The notes under the pieces were generated by a model, which worked only from the letters and a program-made list of their open reading frames with translations, did not search any database and was not told the origin of the DNA. This document shows, piece after piece, positions 1-5,660 of a stretch of DNA of 5,660 nucleotides (position 1 is the stretch's first letter; each line of letters opens with the position of its first letter). The stretch spans positions 1 through 5,660 of the forward strand of contig JAIBDK010000169.1 of assembly GCA_024679435.1 (NCBI GenBank), written 5' to 3'. The DNA comes from Gammaproteobacteria bacterium (GTDB lineage: Bacteria; Pseudomonadota; Gammaproteobacteria; Arenicellales; Poriferihabitantaceae). The translations under genes were made by a program, and so were the position numbers.

Positions 1-634
1 CAATCACATAACAGCAGTTTTCTATTGCCCGGGCTCTGAGTAATGGCAACCAGTGATCTTTGCCAGTCGTTGCGGAAAAAGCTGAAGGAACAATTAGAAT
101 CTGTGCACCCAGCGAAACAAGCTTTCGATACAACTCTGGAAAGCGAAGGTCATAGCAAATAGTGAGTCCGACCTGACCGACCGCGGTATCAACAATCTCA
201 ATTCTGTCCCCCGCTTCAGTATAGGAAGACTCACGGTAGACTTCACCCGTGGGTAGCGCAACGTCAAACAGGAAGATTTTGTCGTAACTTGCAATTCTGT
301 TACCAAGCGCATCAAAAACCATCAGGGTATTGGAAACTTTATCCGGGGTCGAAGACTTCACCGGCAAACTCCCGACAATAATACACACCTGATACTTTTT
401 TCCAAGCTTTGAAAACGCTGCCTGTATTTGCCCCTGAGCTGCGTTCACAGGATTCCTTTCCTCGGCAGTCTCCAGCAATTGTGAAACGCTTGACTGCATG
501 AATGCGCAGCATTCCGGCAGAATAATCAGTTCAGCACCGTCTTCTACAGACTGTGCGATATAGGGTTCTATTTTAACCAGGTTTTCAGCAACGTTGTCGC
601 TTGAACTGGTTTGAATTGCTGCGATACGCGGCAT
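1..634 (-). CDS. Nit-type carbon-nitrogen hydrolase (nitrilase superfamily amidase), 3' end outside window
   Basis: I translated this from the minus strand; it is open from the ATG at 634 to the window edge, giving 211 residues. The three nitrilase-superfamily catalytic residues are visible: Glu41 in LPEC, Lys119 in YDKIF, and Cys160 in the stretch CYDLRFPELYR. Later motifs (PSAF near 183-186, TGKDHW near 190-195, LLRARAIENCCYV near 198-210) fit the Nit1/Nit2 branch. Known relatives hydrolyse small amides in the cytoplasm, notably deaminated glutathione (Nit1/YbeM) or omega-amides (Nit2); the substrate here is not determined. Family members are about 260-290 residues, so roughly 60 C-terminal residues are missing. 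The usual Lys-x-His-Leu-Phe-Asp after the catalytic Lys reads Lys-Ile-Phe-Leu-Phe-Asp here, so a conserved His is Phe. The ATG at 634 gives the expected family N-terminus (MPRIAAIQ), but no Shine-Dalgarno precedes it. Family call is firm; exact substrate class is inferred. Confidence 0.93.
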   Translation of the reverse strand, partial: MPRIAAIQTSSSDNVAENLVKIEPYIAQSVEDGAELIILPECCAFMQSSVSQLLETAEERNPVNAAQGQIQAAFSKLGKKYQVCIIVGSLPVKSSTPDKVSNTLMVFDALGNRIASYDKIFLFDVALPTGEVYRESSYTEAGDRIEIVDTAVGQVGLTICYDLRFPELYRKLVSLGAQILIVPSAFSATTGKDHWLPLLRARAIENCCYVI

Positions 635-673
635 CGAGTCAACTAGTCTGTCGGGCGAGTTTGCGGAGGCCGA

Positions 674-682
674 AGTATACCA
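674..682 (-). promoter_or_regulatory. Candidate extended -10 promoter for the amidase gene
   Basis: Read on the minus strand, 682-674 is TGGTATACT, an extended -10 (TGN followed by TATACT, one mismatch to TATAAT). It would start a transcript near 667 with a leader of about 33 bases before the ATG at 634. No good -35 hexamer lies 16-18 bases upstream, which is tolerable for extended -10 promoters. This is prediction by eye only. Confidence 0.35.
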
Positions 683-700
683 AACAGGTTGGCGTAATAA

Positions 701-749
701 TTGCTGTCAGCGACTATCCATGCTGAGCATGCTGAGTTACTGGCAGCAA
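701..749 (-). terminator. Nested hairpin downstream of the cell wall hydrolase gene, possible terminator
   Basis: Ten bases at 701-710 pair with 740-749, with one mismatch in the minus-strand transcript (C opposite A). Inside the loop, CATGC at 719-723 pairs with GCATG at 727-731. The structure begins about 33 bases past the stop of the hydrolase gene. The transcript continues with TTATTACG, which is AU-rich but not a proper U-tract, so this is at best a weak intrinsic terminator or a 3'-end stabilising stem. Confidence 0.3.
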
Positions 750-782
750 AAAACAGATTGGTTCCAGTACCGATGCCGGAAA

Positions 783-1283
783 TCAGAGGATATAAAAATA
801 ATGATTGCCAACCTTGCCAACTGGCTCGTTCTCAGCAATCCAGTAGGGTTCTACACCTTCAGCATGATAATGGGTTGCATTCCCCACCGGGGCTAGCCTG
901 TCTCCTTCGAGAAACTGCCGGGCGATATCAATAGCCTGCTGCCAGGCATTCACGTCGGTAATCGCATGATGACGGGCAGCAATGTGGGTCCAGCTGAACT
1001 GTCGGCGCTGCCAGACAACTTCACAAACGGTATCAGGATAATGCTTGCTGTCGACACGATTCATGGTCACAGAAGCAATTGCAACCTGTCCATTTACTGA
1101 TTCGCCGCGACCTTCGTGATAGATATTCAGAGCCATGCAGCCCAGTTCATGGCCCGGCGTCGTGCCCGAAAAGTCAAACTCCCCGGTATGATCAAAAAAA
1201 GCATAACTAAATGAAGGAAAAACCGCACTTACTGCCATTATCAGCAGGACAGCCGCTTTCCTGAACCTCGATTTATTGCACAT
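783..1283 (-). CDS. Secreted SleB/CwlJ-family cell wall hydrolase
   Basis: This is a complete 166-residue protein of the Hydrolase_2 family, which cleaves peptidoglycan glycan strands as lytic transglycosylase-like enzymes (SleB and CwlJ in spore formers; short relatives in Gram-negatives). The N-terminus is a signal peptide: basic residues 4-9, a hydrophobic core about 10-22, and a likely cleavage after SYA at residue 28, so it should act in the periplasm. The family core follows: NIYHEGRGE at 53-61, where Glu57 matches the catalytic Glu of SleB; GQVAIASVTMNRV at 65-77; QFSW at 95-98; NATHYHA at 135-141; and a C-terminal VGNHYFY. Cys49 and Cys87 could form a disulfide after export (inference). 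It has no separate peptidoglycan-binding domain. The start is well fixed because an in-frame TAA lies 21 bases upstream (1304-1302) and this ATG opens the signal peptide. The leader just before it is A/T-rich with no Shine-Dalgarno. Physiological role (wall turnover or division) is unknown. Confidence 0.93.
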   Translation of the reverse strand: MCNKSRFRKAAVLLIMAVSAVFPSFSYAFFDHTGEFDFSGTTPGHELGCMALNIYHEGRGESVNGQVAIASVTMNRVDSKHYPDTVCEVVWQRRQFSWTHIAARHHAITDVNAWQQAIDIARQFLEGDRLAPVGNATHYHAEGVEPYWIAENEPVGKVGNHYFYIL

Positions 1284-1356
1284 TTTAAAGTAATTTTTTC
1301 GTTAGCGAATGGCTGATAGTGGTGGTTTAAACTATTATCGCCATAATTTTTGCATA

Positions 1357-1362
1357 ATTATA
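1357..1362 (-). promoter_or_regulatory. Candidate -10 box for the cell wall hydrolase gene
   Basis: The minus strand reads a perfect TATAAT at 1362-1357. A transcript would start near 1350, leaving a leader of about 67 bases before the ATG at 1283. The -35 region is only a T-rich stretch (TGTTTT-like, near 1380) with no clear TTGACA match. The AT-rich surroundings raise the chance of a coincidental hexamer. Confidence 0.4.
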
Positions 1363-1453
1363 CACAAAATTACCGCAAAAAACAGATCAGCGTGTTTTGG
1401 AAAACCCGAAGCGGTTTAATGCCGGAATACTCAGGATTCAGGCTAGTAAACCT

Positions 1454-1468
1454 CCGTGACAATCACGG
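1454..1468. repeat. Perfect inverted repeat CCGTGA-CAA-TCACGG in the gap between prfC and the hydrolase gene
   Basis: Six bases pair perfectly across a three-base loop. On the minus strand, in which both flanking genes are read, the stem is followed by AGGTTTACT, which is not a U-tract, so it is a poor intrinsic terminator for prfC. It lies between two candidate -10 boxes and could be an operator half-site pair or a leader hairpin. Its role cannot be told from one copy. Confidence 0.35.
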
Positions 1469-1488
1469 CAATATTTTAACGGGGTAGA

Positions 1489-1494
1489 ATTATA
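1489..1494 (-). promoter_or_regulatory. Second, upstream candidate -10 box for the cell wall hydrolase gene
   Basis: Another perfect TATAAT is read on the minus strand at 1494-1489, preceded by GTAAAG. It would give a leader of about 200 bases that contains the inverted repeat at 1454-1468. No convincing -35 hexamer is seen. It starts only about 46 bases past the prfC stop. Confidence 0.25.
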
Positions 1495-1539
1495 CTTTAC
1501 ACAGCGTGAATAAATGGTGAAGAAAGGGTAAAGATAAGG

Positions 1540-3114
1540 TTAAAGCTCTCTTGTCGATCTGAATTCCACATCCGGCCAGCGTTCCATGGCTAACTGAAGG
1601 TTAGCCCTGTTTGGCGCGATGTACGAAAGCGTATTCTGGCCGTCCAGAGCCAGATTCTGTTCATTTCGGCGACGAAATTCTGTTTCATCTGCGGGATTCT
1701 TAAACGAAATCCATCGCGCCGTGGTGACCGGGACCGCTTCGAATTTACAATCTACACTGTATTCATTTTTGAGTCGGTGAGCAACAACGTCAAACTGCAG
1801 AATCCCCACCGCACCCAGCACCAGATCATTACTGACAAGCGGCCTAAAAACCTGAGTCGCCCCTTCCTCACTTAACTGAATCAGTCCTTTCTGCAATGCC
1901 TTAGCCCGCAACGGGTCTGCCAGTCGAACTCTCCGAAACAACTCGGGTGCAAAGTTCGGAATGCCGGTAAATTTAAGCACCTCCCCCTCTGTAAACGTAT
2001 CGCCTATTTGAATAGTGCCATGGTTATGCAGTCCCAATATATCGCCGGCATACGCATCTTCCGCCTGGCCGCGTTTAGCGGCCATGAAGGTATGCGCATT
2101 CTGTATTGCCACGGTTTTCTCAGCACGCACATGTCGCAGTTTCATTCCCTTTGTAAACTGACCCGACGTAATTCGCAAAAATGCAACGCGGTCATGATGT
2201 GCCGGATCCATATTGGCCTGAATTTTAAACACAAAACCGGAGAATTTATCTTCGGTGGCCTCAACATCACGGGTTTCGGTCGCTCTGGGCTGAGGGGACG
2301 GGGCATATTCAACAAATTTATCCATCAATTCATCGGTGCCCTGGCGATTCAGGGCCGAACCAAAAAAAACCGGCGTCAGTTCTCCTTTTAAATAGGCTTC
2401 CTTGTCGAATTCATGACTTGCACCTTGAACCAGCTCTAGTTCATCCCTGAGCTCATCCGCCAGTGAACCGAGACGTTGGTCAAGCTCAGAACTATCCAGC
2501 CCCTCAATAAAAACGTCTTCGGTGAAACTGCCTCGACCCGCAAAGAAGTGAATCGTATCGTCATACAATCGGTAGACACCAACAAACGCCTTTCCAATTC
2601 CAATAGGCCAGGTCATCGGCGCACATTTAATTTTTAACACCCGTTCGACTTCATCCATTATGTCGATAGGGTCTTGCCCCTCCCGGTCCATCTTGTTGAC
2701 GAAGGTCATAATCGGCGTATCACGCAGGCGACATACCTCCATCAGCTTGATGGTTCGTTCTTCTACCCCTTTAGCGATATCGATGACCATCAATGCTGAA
2801 TCCACCGCAGTGAGGGTGCGATAAGTATCTTCAGAAAAGTCGGCGTGACCGGGTGTATCCAGAAGATTGATGATCCGTTCTTTATAAGGAAACTGCATGA
2901 CGGATGAAGTTACCGAAATACCACGCTGCTTTTCCAGCTCCATCCAGTCAGAAGTCGCATAACGGTCACTTTTTCGACCTTTTACCGTACCGGCCAACTG
3001 AATCGCCCCGCCATACTGCAACAGTCGTTCGGTCAAAGTCGTTTTACCGGCATCCGGATGGGAAATAATCGCGAAGGTCCTTCGGAGCTTGATTTCGTCT
3101 GTAAGATTACTCAT
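1540..3114 (-). CDS. prfC: Peptide chain release factor 3 (RF3), ribosome-recycling GTPase
   Basis: This is a complete 524-residue RF3, close to the 529 of E. coli. RF3 is a cytoplasmic translational GTPase that removes RF1 and RF2 from the ribosome after peptide release. The GTPase motifs are intact: G1 SHPDAGKT at 18-25, G2 RGISVTSS around 64-71, G3 DTPGH at 86-90, and G4 NKMD at 140-143. The segment DFSEDTYRTLTAVD (92-105) and, in the domain II and III regions, GFVFKIQANMDP, PGILQFDVV-like and FAPELFRR stretches match the family; the second reads GAVGILQFDVV here. RF3-specific order and length separate it from EF-G, LepA and TypA. The ATG at 3114 gives an N-terminus close to that of E. coli (RRTFAIISHPDAGKT in both), but no Shine-Dalgarno is visible before it. 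The gene diverges from uup across 152 bases and is followed by a 256-base gap, so it is probably transcribed alone. No broken or unusual residues were noticed. Confidence 0.98.
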   Translation of the reverse strand: MSNLTDEIKLRRTFAIISHPDAGKTTLTERLLQYGGAIQLAGTVKGRKSDRYATSDWMELEKQRGISVTSSVMQFPYKERIINLLDTPGHADFSEDTYRTLTAVDSALMVIDIAKGVEERTIKLMEVCRLRDTPIMTFVNKMDREGQDPIDIMDEVERVLKIKCAPMTWPIGIGKAFVGVYRLYDDTIHFFAGRGSFTEDVFIEGLDSSELDQRLGSLADELRDELELVQGASHEFDKEAYLKGELTPVFFGSALNRQGTDELMDKFVEYAPSPQPRATETRDVEATEDKFSGFVFKIQANMDPAHHDRVAFLRITSGQFTKGMKLRHVRAEKTVAIQNAHTFMAAKRGQAEDAYAGDILGLHNHGTIQIGDTFTEGEVLKFTGIPNFAPELFRRVRLADPLRAKALQKGLIQLSEEGATQVFRPLVSNDLVLGAVGILQFDVVAHRLKNEYSVDCKFEAVPVTTARWISFKNPADETEFRRRNEQNLALDGQNTLSYIAPNRANLQLAMERWPDVEFRSTREL

Positions 3115-3160
3115 TGCCGTTAGATTGTCTGATAATTGCCCAAGAAGTGTCGACTAGATT

Positions 3161-3181
3161 GCTTTCCGGCCCAGCGGAAGC
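3161..3181 (-). other. Possible leader hairpin in the prfC 5' untranslated region
   Basis: GCTT and CCG on the left pair with CGG and AAGC on the right around a six-base loop, with one bulged base. In the minus-strand transcript it would lie just downstream of the candidate promoter at 3199-3194 and about 45 bases before the prfC start. A small stem of this size may arise by chance. Confidence 0.2.
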
Positions 3182-3193
3182 GCGTGGGGGGCG

Positions 3194-3199
3194 ATTATA
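3194..3199 (-). promoter_or_regulatory. Candidate -10 box for prfC
   Basis: The minus strand reads a perfect TATAAT at 3199-3194, in the divergent gap. A transcript would start near 3187 with a leader of about 73 bases. Upstream there is TTTTGATC, which places only a partial -35 match at a short or normal spacing. On the plus strand the next bases contain GATAAT at 3202-3207, so divergent promoters for uup and prfC may overlap here, although no -35 for uup is evident. Confidence 0.4.
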
Positions 3200-3231
3200 C
3201 GGATAATTTCAGCGATCAAAAGGGTGAATAG

Positions 3232-3237
3232 ATGTAA
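3232..3237 (+). other. Minimal start-stop element (ATG-TAA) upstream of uup
   Basis: An ATG directly followed by TAA lies 29 bases before the uup start. AAGGG at 3220-3224 sits seven bases before it and is the most Shine-Dalgarno-like sequence in this gap, whereas uup itself lacks one. Whether it lies within the uup transcript depends on an unmapped promoter. Chance occurrence is quite possible. Confidence 0.2.
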
Positions 3238-3266
3238 AATCCGCCCTCATTTTCGCTGACCACATT

Positions 3267-5174
3267 ATGCCTTTAATTACTTTAACGGATCTTTCCATCG
3301 CCTTTGGTGACAATCTGTTGCTTAATCGCGCTTCTCTTGCCCTGTCTGCTGGCCAGAAAACGGGACTTATCGGCAGAAATGGTGAGGGCAAATCGACTTT
3401 GCTGAAAATTATCGGTTCCCAGATTTCTGCCGATGAAGGCGATATACGTCTGGCTCCCGGGGTAAGAATTGCGATGCTGGAACAAAGCCCCAAAGTGTCG
3501 TCTACCGCGAGCGTTTTTGAATATGTTGCGTTGGGGTTGGGTGAAACAGGGTCGGTTCTGGCGGAATATCAAAGTCTGGTATCGTCCTCTGATCTTACCG
3601 ACAAACAGCTTAATCATCTATCTGACTTGCAGCATAAGCTGGACGGCTCAGGCGGCTGGAGCCTGCAGTCGACGGTTGACCGGACTCTGAGCCGCCTTGG
3701 TCTGGACGGCACGATTTCCGTAGCCAAGCTTTCCGGCGGATGGCAAAGACGAGCCTCTCTCGCCCGGGCTCTGGTGAGCGCACCCGACATTTTGCTTCTC
3801 GACGAACCCACCAACCACCTGGATGTTGAGTCTATCGTGTGGCTGGAAAAGCAGATTATCCAGTTTGACGGCGCCATTGTGTTTGTCACCCACGATCGAG
3901 AATTTCTGCAACGGGTAGCCACAAACATCGTTGAACTTGACAGAGGCAAGCTTAAGAGCTGGCCCGGAACCTATTCCGACTACCTCAGCCGAAAGGCCGC
4001 AGCCCTTGAGCAGGAAGAACGCCAGAATGCGGTTTTCGACAAAAAGCTGGCCAAAGAAGAAACCTGGATTCGTCAGGGCATCAAGGCCCGACGAACCCGC
4101 AACGAAGGTCGTGTGCGTGCACTGAAGAAAATGCGACAGGAACAATCCGAGCGCCGCAATCGAAAAGGCAATGTTCGACTAGAGCTTGAGCAAAGTCAGC
4201 AGAGTGGCAAACGGGTTATAGAAGCGACGAACATAAGCTATAAAATTGCTGATCAACAAATCATCTCTTCATTCTCTACCCGTATCATAAGAGGAGACCG
4301 CATCGGACTGATCGGTCCGAACGGAATCGGCAAGACCACTCTGCTGCGACTGTTACTCAAGGATCTCATGCCAGATTCCGGAGAAGTCATTCACGGCACA
4401 CGGATAGAGGTGGCCTATTTTGATCAGCTTCGATCCGAGCTGGATCCAGATCGAACCGTGGTGGACACCATTGGAGAAGGACGTGAAGAGGTCACTATCA
4501 ATGGCCGGTCCAGACACGTTATCAGCTATTTGTCGGACTTTCTGTTTTCACCGGATAGATCCCGATCACCCATAAAAGCGCTTTCCGGAGGGGAAAGAGC
4601 CCGAGTACTGCTTGCAAAGCTTTTCAGTAAATCCGCTAATTTGTTGATCATGGACGAACCCACCAATGATTTAGACATTGAAACTCTGGAACTACTGGAG
4701 GAGCTGTTGCTTCAGTTTGATGGAACCTTACTGCTGGTATCTCATGATAGAAAATTTCTCGACAACGTCGTCACCAGCACGTTCTCCTTTGAGGGCGATG
4801 GTATTGTCCGGGAATATGTTGGCGGTTACAGCGACTGGTTAAGACAAACCGAGATATCGAAAAATACCGAAAATAAAAAAAACCGGCCCCAGAAAGGCAA
4901 TCGCCAGGCGCAACCTGCCAGTCCGGTAGCAACCCAAACAACACCCCAAACGGCAAAAAAGAAACTGAGTTACAAGCTGCAACGCGAACTGGACATGCTG
5001 CCAGACAAAATCGACAAACTCGAAGCCGAACAGGAAACACTGTCCACACAAATGTCACAACCGGACTTTTATAACCAACCGGAAAAAACCGTAAAGGATG
5101 TATCCAGTCGACTTAACAAAGTCAGCACCGAGCTGGAAGATTGTTTTCAACGCTGGGCGGAACTGGATTCCTGA
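3267..5174 (+). CDS. uup: ABC-F family ATPase Uup
   Basis: This complete 635-residue soluble protein has two ATP-binding cassettes and no membrane segments. Cassette 1 has Walker A GRNGEGKST (36-44), signature LSGGW (155-159), Walker B ending in catalytic Glu180 (LLLDEPTNHLD) and switch His209. Cassette 2 has Walker A GPNGIGKTT (350-358), signature LSGGE (439-443), Walker B ending in Glu464 and switch His493. The charged inter-domain linker includes ARRTRNEGRVRALKKMR (274-290), typical of Uup. After a basic, Gln/Pro/Thr-rich tether (about 530-565) comes the C-terminal coiled-coil domain, starting KLSYKLQRELDMLP, which is characteristic of Uup and binds DNA in E. coli. Known roles of Uup include limiting precise transposon excision, handling branched recombination intermediates, and ribosome-related ABC-F activity. 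All catalytic residues are present. The ATG at 3267 is the first ATG in the frame after an in-frame TGA at 3225-3227; no Shine-Dalgarno precedes it. It is divergent from prfC and convergent with the next gene. Confidence 0.97.
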   Translation: MPLITLTDLSIAFGDNLLLNRASLALSAGQKTGLIGRNGEGKSTLLKIIGSQISADEGDIRLAPGVRIAMLEQSPKVSSTASVFEYVALGLGETGSVLAEYQSLVSSSDLTDKQLNHLSDLQHKLDGSGGWSLQSTVDRTLSRLGLDGTISVAKLSGGWQRRASLARALVSAPDILLLDEPTNHLDVESIVWLEKQIIQFDGAIVFVTHDREFLQRVATNIVELDRGKLKSWPGTYSDYLSRKAAALEQEERQNAVFDKKLAKEETWIRQGIKARRTRNEGRVRALKKMRQEQSERRNRKGNVRLELEQSQQSGKRVIEATNISYKIADQQIISSFSTRIIRGDRIGLIGPNGIGKTTLLRLLLKDLMPDSGEVIHGTRIEVAYFDQLRSELDPDRTVVDTIGEGREEVTINGRSRHVISYLSDFLFSPDRSRSPIKALSGGERARVLLAKLFSKSANLLIMDEPTNDLDIETLELLEELLLQFDGTLLLVSHDRKFLDNVVTSTFSFEGDGIVREYVGGYSDWLRQTEISKNTENKKNRPQKGNRQAQPASPVATQTTPQTAKKKLSYKLQRELDMLPDKIDKLEAEQETLSTQMSQPDFYNQPEKTVKDVSSRLNKVSTELEDCFQRWAELDS

Positions 5175-5200
5175 CTTCCTGGGAACGGCTAACCCTGAAG
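5175..5200. terminator. Weak imperfect hairpin in the convergent gap after uup
   Basis: CTTC (5175-5178) and GGG (5181-5183) pair with CCC (5193-5195) and GAAG (5197-5200), with a small internal loop. The gap between the two convergent stops is only 31 bases, so a shared bidirectional terminator is expected here. However, the stem is short and there is no T-tract on either side. Confidence 0.15.
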
Positions 5201-5205
5201 TTCTA

Positions 5206-5660
5206 TCACGCAAGGGTCAGAGCAATCGCACCCATCTGACGACCGTATTGTTCTTCACCCCTGTGACACATCCTTCTATAGCTGAAAAACTCTGCTTCGT
5301 TCCCATACGTATCAATGCCGAGAGATTCCCGTGAATTAATGCCAGCGCACGCCAGTTTTTTAAGAATATATGCGGGCAGGTTAAAATAAACCGTGTCGTT
5401 ACTGAAGTCGAAAAACTCACGACATTGTATAGATGACAAAGAACAAAAATTTTCATAAAATTCAGCCCCGACTTCGTAAGATTCCAACTGAATCGCGGGG
5501 CCGACCGCAACATGGATCGTGTCTGGGTCGGAACCCAGAGTGCACATTGTTTCAACGACTCGGTCGGTCACGCCCAGCACAGCGCCTTTCCATCCGGCAT
5601 GAGCGGCTCCCACTATTTGATTAACTGGATCTAAAAATAGAACCGGCGCACAATCTGCAC
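5206..5660 (-). CDS. pgeF: PgeF/YfiH family protein (laccase domain, peptidoglycan editing factor), 5' end outside window
   Basis: The reading frame is open from the window edge to the TGA at 5208-5206, giving the last 150 residues of a family protein usually about 240-260 long. The visible part begins ADCAPVLFLD and continues VGAAHAGWKG. The Cys of ADC (codon 5652-5650) and the His of AAHAGW (codon 5601-5599) are 17 residues apart, matching the metal-binding Cys107 and His124 of E. coli YfiH; the first His ligand lies outside. VGPAIQLESYEVG and FFSYRR also fit. E. coli PgeF prevents L-Ser replacing L-Ala in peptidoglycan precursors; relatives have been reported as polyphenol oxidases or purine-nucleoside enzymes. 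The C-terminal end differs from the E. coli form: after FSYRR a longer MCHRGEEQYGRQ segment replaces the short D-x-x-TGR, so it may belong to a paralogous subgroup. The GTG at 5613 lies inside the conserved domain and is not the true start. It converges with uup. Confidence 0.85.
   Translation of the reverse strand, partial: ADCAPVLFLDPVNQIVGAAHAGWKGAVLGVTDRVVETMCTLGSDPDTIHVAVGPAIQLESYEVGAEFYENFCSLSSIQCREFFDFSNDTVYFNLPAYILKKLACAGINSRESLGIDTYGNEAEFFSYRRMCHRGEEQYGRQMGAIALTLA

Noticed and set aside
94..315. Minus-strand open frame of 73 codons in another frame of the amidase gene
   Set aside because: The amidase frame carries all catalytic motifs across this stretch, so the alternative frame is a shadow.
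701..934. Plus-strand open frame of 77 codons
   Set aside because: It mostly overlaps the 3' end of the well-supported hydrolase gene on the other strand and starts within the nested hairpin; no protein family signal is seen.
1454..1478. Inverted repeat followed by CAATATTTT on the plus strand as an intrinsic terminator
   Set aside because: No plus-strand gene ends here; both flanking genes are on the minus strand, where the stem is not followed by a T-tract.
2008..2391. Plus-strand open frame of 127 codons inside prfC
   Set aside because: It lies wholly antisense to a strongly conserved prfC reading frame, and its translation shows no recognisable domain.
3209..4145. Several minus-strand open frames and one plus-strand frame overlapping the first half of uup
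   Set aside because: They are shadows of the intact uup frame, overlap each other, and resemble no known protein.
5613..5613. GTG at 5613 as the start of a short, complete PgeF-like protein
   Set aside because: The same frame continues upstream to the window edge and encodes the conserved ADC metal-ligand motif, so the gene is only cut by the window and is not truncated.
1..5660. A novel defence, mobile or biosynthetic system
   Set aside because: All five genes belong to well-known housekeeping families, and no transposase, integrase, toxin-antitoxin, CRISPR or phage signal is present.

Overview
The window looks like ordinary chromosomal DNA of a gammaproteobacterium. The evidence is a Uup-type ABC-F ATPase and a PrfC (RF3) that resemble their Escherichia coli counterparts almost end to end, an exported SleB-like cell wall hydrolase of the short Gram-negative form, and a nitrilase-superfamily amidase. 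The base composition is moderate and even. There is no sign of transposases, integrases, phage genes, CRISPR repeats, tRNA or rRNA. The species cannot be named from the sequence alone.

Layout from left to right: (1) a Nit-type carbon-nitrogen hydrolase on the minus strand, cut at its C-terminus by the window start; (2) a 148-base gap with a nested hairpin and a candidate promoter; (3) a minus-strand secreted SleB-family cell wall hydrolase; (4) a 256-base gap with two perfect TATAAT hexamers on the minus strand and a small perfect inverted repeat; (5) prfC on the minus strand; (6) a 152-base divergent promoter region; (7) uup on the plus strand; (8) a 31-base convergent gap; (9) a minus-strand PgeF/YfiH-family gene (old names: laccase domain, polyphenol oxidase, DUF152), cut at its N-terminus by the window end.

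Two genes act on translation or nucleic acids: prfC recycles class-I release factors, and uup is an ABC-F ATPase linked to ribosomes and recombination intermediates. Two have peptidoglycan-related roles: the SleB-like hydrolase and the PgeF-like enzyme. One is a metabolite-repair type amidase. The spacings, and a candidate promoter before each of the three minus-strand genes whose start is visible, suggest mostly single-gene transcription units rather than one operon.

I found no convincing new system. The more notable points are the lack of a recognisable Shine-Dalgarno at all four visible starts, a His-to-Phe change next to the catalytic Lys of the amidase, an AUG-UAA start-stop element before uup, and small hairpins and inverted repeats in the gaps.
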